This document shows, piece after piece, positions 24,401 to 36,400 of a stretch of DNA of 64,000 bases. Location of the stretch: the NCBI RefSeq assembly GCF_001949145.1, contig NW_019091748.1:28127-92126 (forward strand), written 5' to 3'. Origin of the DNA: Acanthaster planci. Lineage: Eukaryota > Echinodermata > Asteroidea > Valvatida > Acanthasteridae. Under the pieces are notes generated by a model. The model was given only the letters and a program-made list of their open reading frames with translations, searched no databases and was not told where the DNA came from. A program made the translations under genes and the position numbers. Each line of letters starts with the position of its first letter. The first letter of the stretch is position 1.

Positions 24401-27400
24401 TGTGAACACAGCATGCATTTATCTGAAATCAATCAGTATATAATTACCGTGACATGTACTTGTACATGTATCTTTCAGAATAACCCAAGAGAAATGCATT
24501 GTTGTGGTGGGGTTGGTACAAACATGGAATCATCCTTACCCAAAGCACCTGCCAGTGGTAAACATGTACACATACATGTACATGCGGGTGCGCTCACGGG
24601 TGCGGGTGCTCTCACTGTGTTTGTTTCCAGATGCTTTCTTTAACAGTGGTTAGAAGTCCAAGATTGCCTTGTCAGAGCAGCTTCTGCCTAGGGCTGAGTC
24701 AATTCGAATTATAGACTATTCGAATAGTCAACCCTCAATTCAATCAAATATTTGAATTTCGATCGTAGTGGCCGGCAGATTGTTGATGAACAAACCATAT
24801 ACAAAATCAGTCACAATAATGCACACAATTTCACATTATAGTTACTATAAAAGCTTTTCACTTTTATTTCAAGTTTAAATATTGTCATGAAGGTTTCATC
24901 GTATTTTATTTCAACAAAGTTTGCATCAATACATCATTATTCCAAAGAATACTTTGTTGGCACATTCAAATTTTTTCACAAAGCTTTATTTAAAGCTTTA
25001 CTTAAAGCTATATTTTTAAGGATTTATTTATTTATAAATGTTTCCATATTCTAGGATTGATTCTGTATTGGACTGTTAGGCATTTCAGCTGCCTTAGTGT
25101 CTGGAATCTGCTTGAAACAAGCCTCCATAGTGAGATTTTTCTCGTTTCAAAAAGGAAATTCTTCCTTTTTTTTTCATTAATTTTGCATTTGAATATTTGA
25201 ATTAAAAAATAAATATTTGATAATTAAATATTTGGATATTCGGCACAGCTGTACTTCTGCCTTGAACCCTTGATGTGGAGTCACATGTACTCATAGATAT
25301 ACTGTAGGAACTTGGTGACTTGGAGTATATCAGAAGGAAGAATTGTTATGGAGCAGAGCAACCATCAAAGGGTTTTTTCTATATCACTTGCCTGTGGCAG
25401 ATGGTACTTGACAAGTCTGTGAGACATAGGGGAATTGGGAACACTACCCAATGTGTATTATTTTGATTTCTCTATCTACATGTATGTCTGTGAGACATAG
25501 GGGAATTGGGAACACTACCCAATGTGTATTATTTTGATTTCTCTATCTGGACTAATCGCTTGCTTGTTTCATTCAGAGCTAACTCGTCTTTAATTATTAA
25601 CTTCTTTACTTTACTTACATGTACACCTATTCTATATCTGCTTTGCCTAACACTTCAATTTTGCTAACGGAACAGTCTGAGAGCGAGGAATTGCACCAAC
25701 CAGCAATTAACAAAAATCTGCTGATGAGTAAGGCTGCTGAGATCGGCAGACTAAAACTAAAGGTATGATTGTCTAAACACTTGTTCTCTCACAATTTTGC
25801 ATTTTTCTGTTTTTGAATCTGCTCTTCATGACACGGAAGAGAGTTTTCAGTAGAGAAACCTTTTTATAAGTGCTTCCAAATAAAGATTCATGATGCCTTG
25901 GATGCTAGATGCCATTGGGCGGAGCATGCGCTCAAATCTTGCTACCCAATGACAATGGTTTGCTGTGGAAATAACCAATGTCACAAGCAACTTCTCCTGT
26001 GATCCTTATGCAACTTGGCGTGAGAATACTTGATTCATATTACCTGACGCTCTTTATCTTGGACATCCTGCAGCTGGAGCGGAGCCAGGAAAGCCTGAAG
26101 GAGAAGGAGGAAGAACTCAAGAACAGGGAGGAAGAGGAGGCAAGAATGAAAGAAGAGATGGACAAGAGGGAGAGCGAGCTTTCCTCCAAGGTACTTAAAA
26201 TGCGGCAGGTTATGAAATGCAGCTTACTACAAGGTGCAGTGGCTAGGATGACCTCATAACTTCATTTCTAACCCTCCGGCTAGATAACTTCCCCCAAGTG
26301 ATACCTTTCTCCACTAAAACAATTAATTCATTTGTATTTTTGTCCTTTCATTCCTGCAACCTTCCCCTCAGAATGCTTCAGTAGTGTGACCCAACAGTGA
26401 CATTCACGGTATTCTAAAGCAAGTCACTGTACCTATTGTTTGATAAAAAGGCAAAGGTTTTAACCTTGGTACTCCCTTCTCATACTCAATTTGCAACAGT
26501 GTTTTATGTGTGTCCAACGTTAGCAGCTCACTGGCTTTTCAGTGGCTTTTCTTGACAGAATTACACATTGTGGTATTACATAAGGAATTTGTTTGTTTTC
26601 TCGTAACCCTAACATGCAGGAGAAATGATAAAGGCTCTTGGGGGGATGTTGTTAATGTGAAGCAATAATTATTTTGATGATCTGGATGAGCTGTTTGTTT
26701 TCACAGGAGAAAGCCCTTAAGAAGGAGTCTGAAAAACTGAGAAATCTGCAGACAGCATCGGAGGAGCAACAACAGCTCTCTGGCAGAAGCGCTGATGATG
26801 TGGATGCGGTACAGCCATGTGACACCTCATCACATGACCGATCACCTGATTCCAGACCACAAGATACGACGGCACGTGAACTGCACCTTGCGAATATTCT
26901 GGATGTTCTCACCAGAGAGGTAGGGCAGGCTTTTTCTGTGGGAGATTGTCAGAAAGATAAAGTTATGGAAGATTTTACAAATTGTAGGCAATGTGTAACT
27001 GCTTAACTTTGTGTACAAATTAAAGATGTTTTGAGTTAACTTTCAGTCAGACTATAGGATCTCTCCTCCCTCCAGTCATGACTTGTTTCCATCTTCAACT
27101 TCATCATACACTTTGCAGTCAGTTTACGTTTTGGAGCCAATTAAAATTGTGTCAAAGGTTTGCCTCACATCAGGACATCTATAGCTTATACTCTGAAAGT
27201 GGTGTTGTATTGACCTGAAGGGCCGCAACTCAGGTCATGAAATTTACAAAACTGAAGCCTGAATGTTGAGGCAGAGCCCAGAGTTGGAAAACCCTGAGGG
27301 ACACTTTCTTGCCTGTGTGCACTGTTAATTTGCTTCCCCTTATATCTGTCCTCGCTTTTTTCTCAACATTTAAAGTATTAATGCCTTGGAATTTGTGCTT

Positions 27401-30400
27401 AGTATGTGAAGTGGTAAAAGGTACTCTTTATTGAGAATTTAGAAAACACATGGTCTCAACTCAACAAAGGATTAAACTTCAGTCAACACAGTGTCCTATG
27501 TTGCATATCAACTTTGCTGACCAAAGGTAAAATGTATGGAGGATTTATACCATCTACTTTATACTGTCTAAGGTTGTCATCGCATCCTGTACGTTTCGAC
27601 AGGTCCAGTCAAATTGTACTTGAGTCTTTTGATTGTATGTTGCTCATAATTCTATTCTCACAGAATAAAGAACTGAGGGGCAGAGTTCAAAGGTTGGCAT
27701 CCATGGAAGACAGATGGGTAGAGCTACAACAGCAGCTGGCTGACAGTCGTCATGGCAACCAGGACCAGGAAGCCTTGGAGCGAAAGCTCCACATGGCTGA
27801 GGAGATGCTGAGGGAGAAGGTAGCATAGAGGAGGAAAAAAATGGATGGACCTTGGGAGATTGTGGAAAAATGATGTTTTGAAACCTTAAGTTGGTGGTGC
27901 TCAAGTAATTCTAATTTACTTACAGTTTGTGTAATTTAGAAATGAGTATTTCTGGCAACATATTTGGAGCATTCTATAATTTTTAGGGAAAATTGAGGAA
28001 AAATTTGAGAAATTAAAGTTTGCAAATATTGGCACCTTGTGGAATGAAATCTCAGGCTAAAAGGGCTATATTTATGCTAGTGAGCAACTGGGACTGTGGC
28101 AAAACCATAACTGAAGAGGGCAAATTTTCAGGTTCTTTCGAGTGTTAAACATTTAAAGTTTTGTTGCTGAAATAGTTCTGCAAAATCGAAGTGAATATTA
28201 AATTGCAAGTAGTGCTTTTTTGCCTGTTCTTACCATAGACAAGTGAGGAACTCCGTCTTGGTGAAGACAATGCTGCATTGGAGGACCGCATCCGACACTT
28301 GGAAGAACAGAGGAGAAGGAGGGATGGGATTGAAGCTGATTACAGACGCATTAAGGAACAGGTTAGAGTTCTGCATAAACGGCCTTCTGCAGATATTAAA
28401 ATGCTTCACTTCAAGACAAAGTGTCTGTGTGCTGCAGTTCACTATGGTAAACGTTGGACTAAAACAGAGACTAATCCAAGCATGTGGTTACGGCCTTGTG
28501 AGGGATTTTATCGAGGGTTTACAAAAGCTGGAGCTGAAACCGTCAGTCAAGATCTGATTGTTCAATTTGTTCAAGCAGTTTGTAACTTAATGGTCACTGT
28601 GCTTTGGAACTGTTTTTTGACTGTTTATATTTTTCCTTTTTTTAATCATTTTAGTTTGATGACATGGAGCACAAAAAGAATGAAGCTGAGATATCAGTTG
28701 CCCCTCTAAAGGTAACCTGAACACTGTCGGCACTTCGTGTTGAGTTTGAAAATGCCCTTAAGAATGGCAGCAACTTTTCCTCAAAGTAGCTGATTTCCTG
28801 TCTTCACACTTCCAGTAGACAACACTGTGAATTGTTGTGTTGGCCTAGACTTTTTAGGGTTATATTGTGTTATATTGAAGTTGTTGGATAAACAGCATAA
28901 CTAAAACTTAAATTATCAGATCTGATTATCCATTTGTTTTAATATTGTTACCTCATTCTACTTCCTAATCAGGCCAAAATCTCCTACTTGTTACGGAAAT
29001 GCAAGGAACGGGACGCTATCATACAGAGATTGGCTGCTGAGCTAGAACAGTTCCGTCCTGACAGAAATGAACAGCTAGTGTCTGATATCAGTGACTTGAC
29101 AGCTGTGAGCCTCCCTGATGACGAGTTCAGTGAACCTTTGGCAGGCAGGGGGAGGGATGTGAGGGATTTGGCCAGCAGAACCTCAAAAGATCATCAAGTT
29201 AGAGGAGGTGAGGCCAGACAATGGCAAGTCAACAAATTTAGCAAGAGTATGAACGACATCAGAGTGGATGACTTGAGCGACGACGACGAACTTGGTCGTC
29301 TGTCGCCCACGAGAGGGCACTTGGGCCTGGATCCCCTGAGCGGGAGTTTGGATAATTTGGGGCTAGGAGGGGAGGGGATCTCTCTCCGGGAGCTGATGAG
29401 GAGGACGGCAGGAAGTCGTGCCCGATCCCACCTCACCCCTTCAAGAGGGGCGGACGATTTGGAAGTGGACGTTCTCAGGTCCGCTTTGAGAGCCTCACCA
29501 ACAAAGACCACGCCGGCAAGGAGACTTGGCAGAGATGCCCACTCCTCAAGTGTGGCAAGGACAGCAACTTCCCTGCAAAGTAATCGCCTCTCCCATAAGA
29601 CAAATGATACAAGTAGAGATGGTGGACTGCTCCATTCACCACACAGGGGCAGTCCCAGTCACACACATCAACAGGAGCTAATGGACCCTTGTAACCCATC
29701 CCTGTCAGTGAAATCACCCATCTATTCAAGTCAGCAGCAAGAGGACATTAGGCAGCCTTACCTGTTAGGTAGTAAAAATGGGGACATGGACTCATTTTCC
29801 CCTTCAGCAAATGGCGTCCACTCAAGTCCTAAAGTATTCTCTGGCCACACGAGCGCATCGTCAAATCTGAACAACAGTACTCCATTCACGAGCGTTCCAT
29901 CCCCAGTTATTGGTCTGCGCTTACAATCTCAGCCAGAAGGGCACCAGACTACGGCTGCCCCACTAGGGCAAGCCTTTGCAGCCTCCTCTGCAGTGCACCC
30001 GGGAAACTTGAAGTTTGCGAATGGGCACTCGATTGCTACACCCAAAACTGCCATAGCCCACAATGGCTCGGCCTTTGGATTGCTGACTGGCGGCATTACA
30101 AGTTCAGACACCCTTGCTGCAAACTCGGGTACAGTTGGAGGCACAACTGGACGGCACCCTGTTCTCTTGGATAGCAGGATGCAGTCAAGAACACAGGCAT
30201 TACCACATACCGGGCCGGGGTCAGCCATGCAGCATGAGGTGCAACAGAATCCAATCAGTAATGTAGAAGGAGTCCAGACTGAGAAGGATGTACAAGTAAA
30301 ATTCAGCCACAGTGCACCAAATTCACAACCTGTAAACTCAGCTTCCAACACCGTTGGGTCTGCAGGAGTGCATGATGCGATTGTTGGGCAAGCTGGACAT

Positions 30401-33400
30401 TTGGCCAATGGGGATGGCCATCCAGTGAATGGCGATGCAAAAAATGCCCAATCAGTAGCAGGTGTGCCCAGTGAGATCAGAGTGATCCCAAACAGATATT
30501 CTTTTCATGCTTCACTGTCTGGGACTGGCATGCAGGCGCCTTCAAGTGGGACTCCAGGATTGATCCACCCTAACAGCTCTCGTCATGAAGTTGATGCCTT
30601 GGCAATGCATCCTGGGCAGAGCACATTGCACTCTGGGACTGAGACATCATCACAACCCTCTACATTGAGTACCCAGCAGCTTGCCGCTAGGGGTGGTATG
30701 TCACTTCCCCGACGTGTTGGTAGCACTTTGCACCTTCAACCTGGGGTAGGTTCTTCCGGCCTTCACACACATCCCATGTCTACAAAAATACAGGTACCCT
30801 TGACACTGAGTGACCAACAAAAGAGTGTTACATCGCAGCTCCAACCTGGACTAAGTACCTCAGACGTTCAAGCTGTGGTAGATTCCTCAACTCTGCACGT
30901 GCATGCTATGCCCACAGCAGCACAGCTACCCTCAACACTGAGTTCCCAACAAATTAATGGTGCGAGTGTCACATCCCATGGCCAGCTTAGAGTAAGTGCT
31001 TTAAACATCCAACCCGAGGTGGGTTCTCCAACTCTCCATGCAGGGATCAAAGGCCCTGTTGCTAACTCATTCACAGAAGGAGCGAGCAGAACGCCACAGC
31101 ATCATGTGGTCAGCACTGCAGCAGTGCATCCTGGGAATATTCCCTCCGGATTTGTTTCTCATGGGAGCGCAAGAGGTTCACGTCATGGTGCCAACCCATT
31201 ACCGCATCAGAGCAGGGTTCCAAGCGCACATTCTATCCAACAGCAGGGTCCAGATTCCAGTGTACCAAAGGTCACTGCTGAATCTCATAATGGCCACATG
31301 GCCTCGTTACCTGGTAGTCAGCATCCACCCTTGGTGCCCATGCGCGGCAGCGGTCACATGATCCCACCAGTCTCAACTGCAAGTGCCCATGCTCCCTTGG
31401 TGGAGAGCAACAACATCTCTGCTCAGACACAAGTCGCTTCAGCTCTATTGCACCCTTCCCAGCATGCAACACTGTTCAATAGTACAGCACCCCTAAAGCA
31501 GTTAGGCACTCCCTTGCATCACCAGAATGTGTTGCAAGGAATTGACGAGCCTGACCAGCCTCCATTGAATCTTGGTGCTGTTATGCCATTGGTGAATGGT
31601 CAAGGAGGTCAACATTTGCCTTATCATGGAGTCGGGAGGACGCATCATGTCCAAGGTAATGTGGACTTAGTTTTCTTCAATTTAGGCAGAAATTAAATTT
31701 GCAACACCAACAACAACAATTTTTCTGAACTATTTCCAACTTAGCTGCTATTTTGCCCCGCAGCATTGTGGAATAACTTGCCCAAGTGGCAGGTCAGTAT
31801 ACCCACTTAGGCCAGGCCAGAATAAGTGCAAAGGCCATATGAATGTGAAGTCAACGCAATAGTGGTTTCTTGAGCAATAGATAAAGGGAAGTAATTACAC
31901 TCATTGTGAGGTGGAATTAAGTGAAATGATGCTACACATAATCACTGACAGTTTGGTAAATTACAAGGTTTTGACCATTGTGGTCATTAGCAAGTTTAAA
32001 GACCACATATCACAAAGTGGTATTTCCCCCATTGACAGCACAGCCTTGTTGCTTATTGTGTCATTTCTGTGTCATGTAAAAACATGTCGAGGAAGCATTG
32101 TCCAGTCACATCAAATAAACAGTTATGTATAAACATTGAAAATATATACCTTCTTAACTTAATGCGTTAAAGTGAAGCAGTATCATATCATCAGATGAAT
32201 CCAAAACTAAAAGCCAAGCCCCATTTGTATTTTGCTGCTTGCAGGCACCCTGCAGTCACCTCATAGTCTCAGTGTGTCAAAGGTCGTAGGTCGCCACGGA
32301 GTTATCTTGACGTGGCACCCTCCAGACCTGGATGACCTAGGACAGAACAATGGGCTGGAAATTGTCGGTTACAAGATCTTTGTCGATGGTCATCAGAAAC
32401 AGCTTGTCACTAATGCCTACCTCACTAAGGTAAAACTTATTGTTCATTTTAAAACTTCATCAGGGCGTTTCCAGGTTTGAGATGATATAATGCATTTATC
32501 TTGAATGTACTGTCAGAATTCTGTTGTGTTTGCAAAAGTTCAGTTTTAAGCTTCTTCATGTACATGTAAGTCCCTTAACCATATGCTGCCGGGTCTAAAT
32601 TGAAGTTGCATGACGAGTTTCTGGGGTATTTTCAAGATTTTTCTTTTTCAAAATTCTTCAAAATTCATAACTTTGTTTACCGGACATTTACACTCACACA
32701 AATGACTGTCTGGTGGCTACTCTAATCTGACAGACAACATTTATTGATGCCTGAGCATTTCAGCCAGTCCTGCCGCCTTATAAAAAGAGCCCAGTTTTGC
32801 GTTGTTATGTAATTTTCTTTTGTTTCCCAAACCAGCCCAGTCCGCTGCTGGCGTCCTTTCAATAGGGGCCAGATTAGCGTGCAGCGGTATTGTATCACTC
32901 ATCGCTGGAGTGCTTTTGTCCGCTGTTACAATCCGCTCGCACTGAATGCCACAGATAGTGGTATACCGTTTCAAAACAAAAACGGATTACCTCCACTATT
33001 GACAACTGAAAATTCTTGGCAATTCCCAGTGGCCCGGTCTTTTGTTCTAAGTAGGGTTGTTTGTTACAAGGCCCAGCTCCTTTTTCGGATTTTGGGCACC
33101 CCAGTTACGCTTACAAACCTAAGCCCCGGTACCGGGCACCCCGAAGCAAAATGGTTAATATCTTCTAGACCCATAGAGGGATCCCAATACGACGCTTTTA
33201 GCGTCGATCTGCGCACTTCCGCATTTGAAAACGAGGCTGTACATGTATGTGTCAGCTTCAATTCTTAATACGATCAGACGATTGAAAGTAAGGAGTTAAG
33301 ACACAAAATACATGAAGGTATGTTAAATTCAGACTTGTCAGGTGGCAAATTTTTGTTGAAGAGTCTTTCAGAATGACTCGACACATGAAATCAAAAGAAA

Positions 33401-36400
33401 AAACAATGGCAATTTACCGCGAACTAACGTAGCTGTGATGGCCATGTATCTTGTGCAGTGGGCGTGGTTTAAACTGAAGTGGTGTCACACTTGCGAACCG
33501 GATACTGCATGTACTGTGTGGACTCTGCGGGCGCGCGTGACGAAGTTCATCACAGAGAGCCTTGGTTTCGATGCAGATATGTGCAGACGGCACTAATGTG
33601 AAATTCATCTATTCAAGTGGTTTATGCTTGACATTGTAAAAGGTTGAACGTGTTTCAGCTGTCCCCTATAAGTTGTCAACTTTTTAGAAAAACAGCAGTG
33701 TCCCATTGCTACTTTCGTTGGCTACTTTTTGCCATTCCCACAAAGTTTGTTAGTGTTTAGGGCTGTGCCGAAAATATGAATAATTGAATATTTGATCTAT
33801 TGTTGAATATTTGAATATTATTTTTCTAATTTGGATATTCGAATGCGAAATTCATGGAAAGAAAGGGAAAATTTTCTTTTCCAAGAATGGGTTTTGCCCT
33901 TACCCAACGTATATATTGATAAACGCTGTAGGCTCAGTGCTTGTCTGAGAGCTTGTGAAAAGATTCCCAAGCTTGCGAAAAAATTCACAAGCCCACTCAG
34001 GTGGGACTTGAACCTACGATCTCCTGCTTACTAGTGCAGACGTCTTAACCTCTCGACCACCGAGCTTGCTGGGTTGGGCTGGCCAGTCCAAGTCAAGTGA
34101 AGCAGCGGGTACCACAAACTATTTCAAGATGTATTTTTGCATATATACGTTGGGTAAGGGCAAAACCCATTATATAAATTTTCTTTTGTTTTAAATGAGA
34201 AAAATTGCACTATGGAGGCTTGTTGCAAGCAAAGTCAAATGAAAAGCAACAGAAATCTTACAACGATTTAAAAAGTAAATTATTCATTAAATAATTGAAA
34301 AGGAGTAGAAATTTTCAACGTGGTAAGAAGTCTTGTTCATCTCGTAAATCTTGCTAAATCATGGCTGGAGATACTCCTAGATGTGGGAAGCTACATGTAT
34401 TATATTGATCATAATGTACAATTGTGTGTTATTGCAACTGATTTTGTACATGGTTTGTTCATCAACATTCTGCCGCTCAGTGCGACCAAATATTCGGATA
34501 TTGGATCAAATTGAAGGTCGAATATTTGAATAGTGAATTATTCGAATTGACTCAGTCCTATCAGTGTGCTGTATTTAGCCCCTTAACGCCGGGAGATGGC
34601 TACAGCCACAGTCACGGCTCCGTGTGAGGATTAGTACATACCACACATACATTTTATTCATCATGCACCTGCGGTTTCAATGTGGGCCTGCTGCTGGACA
34701 GGGCTCTGCATACTGGCATACCGCAGCCCAGCAGTCGTGGTCAAAAGAATCTTGGCGTTAAGGGGTTAATTTAGTTACTGATTATGAATTTCTGATGGTA
34801 ATAACAATTTTCCAACTGTTAATTTTCAGTTCAATTTTTAAGTCCAAGCAAAAAAAGTTGTCTGTTACTGACATGATAACAACTTCTGGAAGATTCTCCG
34901 ATCAATGTCACACATCATAATAATTTAGATACTGTTTTCTTGGCAGGCTCTAGTGGAAGGAGTTAATTTGTGCACTGTTCAGTCATTTGGTATCCAGACT
35001 GTCTCGGCCACAGGCCAGGCCTCCCCCATCATCACGGTGGGGTTTGAGGACCCAGGCGTCCTCTCGTCATCATTATCAGACTCTGTAAGGACGATGTCCT
35101 CGGTTGGCCGCGGTGCAGTCACGTCAGATGGGTCCTCAGTCATCAGCGAGGAGTTGCAAGAACGACTGGTGAGTCCATTCATCTGTATGCCATCTGCTGC
35201 ATCTGACTCTTCTCAACAGAGGCGAAGAATTTGCTTCTTTGTCGTGCATTGGCCGGTTGGAGAGTTCAGGCCTTAGATGCCTCCTCACTAAAGCATAGGC
35301 CCATATGCATAAAGTGGCTCCATCAGAGTATACAGCCCCTGATAATAAATTCATGGTTTATAATGAAATTGAATGATTGATTAATTAAAATGAATGACAA
35401 AAAAACAAATTTGCTATTCCAATTCAGTGCCGTTCCAGAGTGAGACGAAAATGACAATAAACAGGAGGAATTGGTTTTATTTTCTTGAATTACAATACTC
35501 TGAAAGTGAAATCTAGTGGTGTTATTTCAAAAATGGAATCGACATTTAGGGCAAGTGACCCCTCTGACGAAATAAAACTTTTGTTAATCAATTTTAAATG
35601 AAAGAAGTGCTTAATAAGCCAGAAAAATTTATGTTAACCCTAACCCTGCCAGACGCAGCACAGTCCATCAGGAGAAAAAGTCTGATGCACTGGGAAATCA
35701 ACAACAGCCGAACAAACTGGCCATGTTGATACAATGGATGCTAGTCCCATTGAACCATGCCACTGTTGATCTTTTGTATACTGGCAACCACAGACTCCCA
35801 TGCTGTTTGGCCTCTAAGAGAGTTGACCTGTTGGATCTTGTTACACTGGGCAGGCACAAATGATGCCATTTGATGTGTCTGGCAGGGTTTGTAGCCAAAG
35901 TAGGATGGGGGTTAGGGTTAAGCCATTCCTATGACCACTGCAGTTTAATGGGAATGTACGGCTCCAGTTCTGCATATTTCACATATCTCACATTACCACC
36001 TGTAAGAAGTGAAGCAACCGGTGACAAATTGCCTTCCCCAAGCACACCAGATTGTTGCCAGTATCACCAACAGAGTCCAGTTCCATATTGTGGAATTCAA
36101 ACAATTTTTAATGCAGACCAGCTGAGTAGGAGACTGCAAACAGCATCCATCATGCTGCGACTGAGAGCAAGGTCTAAGACCCTTTTGTGTTTAACGCAGG
36201 GGAGTTCTTCACCTTCCACCTCTGGGGGCCTGGGTTTGAATCCGGCTCGGTCGATATGTGGATTAGGTTTTCAGTCCCTACCTGAGGCCGTGGGTTTTCC
36301 TTGAAACATTCATCCGGGGTTTTCGTCCAACCTCTAAAACTTAACATTTCTTCACTGTCTTCTTCACTAATTATCCTGTAATTGGAGCTAAATGCGCTGT

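Larger units (their letters stand above)
23507..25675 (+). other. Intron with hAT-like MITE and a 63-bp tandem duplication
   Basis: The intron contains the MITE at 24,689-25,253 and the direct repeat at 25,415-25,548. A frame of 126 codons at 23,902-24,282 has no splice support and no protein-like signal, and is treated as chance. Confidence 0.5.
32430..34946 (+). other. Intron filled with nested transposons
   Basis: Most of this 2.5-kb intron is mobile DNA: a TTAA-flanked element (32,579-33,154), a dispersed repeat (about 33,440-33,570), a hAT-like MITE (33,758-34,560) with another element nested in it (33,886-34,172), and a TTAA MITE (34,579-34,765). I looked for extra FN3 or SH3 exons and found none. 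Confidence 0.6.

Noticed and set aside
29929-30408. 159-codon minus-strand frame in the disordered exon
   Set aside because: Shadow frame with Cys/Pro-rich random composition and no splice or start support.
35870-36304. 144-codon plus-strand frame before the SH3 exon
   Set aside because: Its second half is the SINE and it would not fit the phase-0 join from 35,168 to 36,490.
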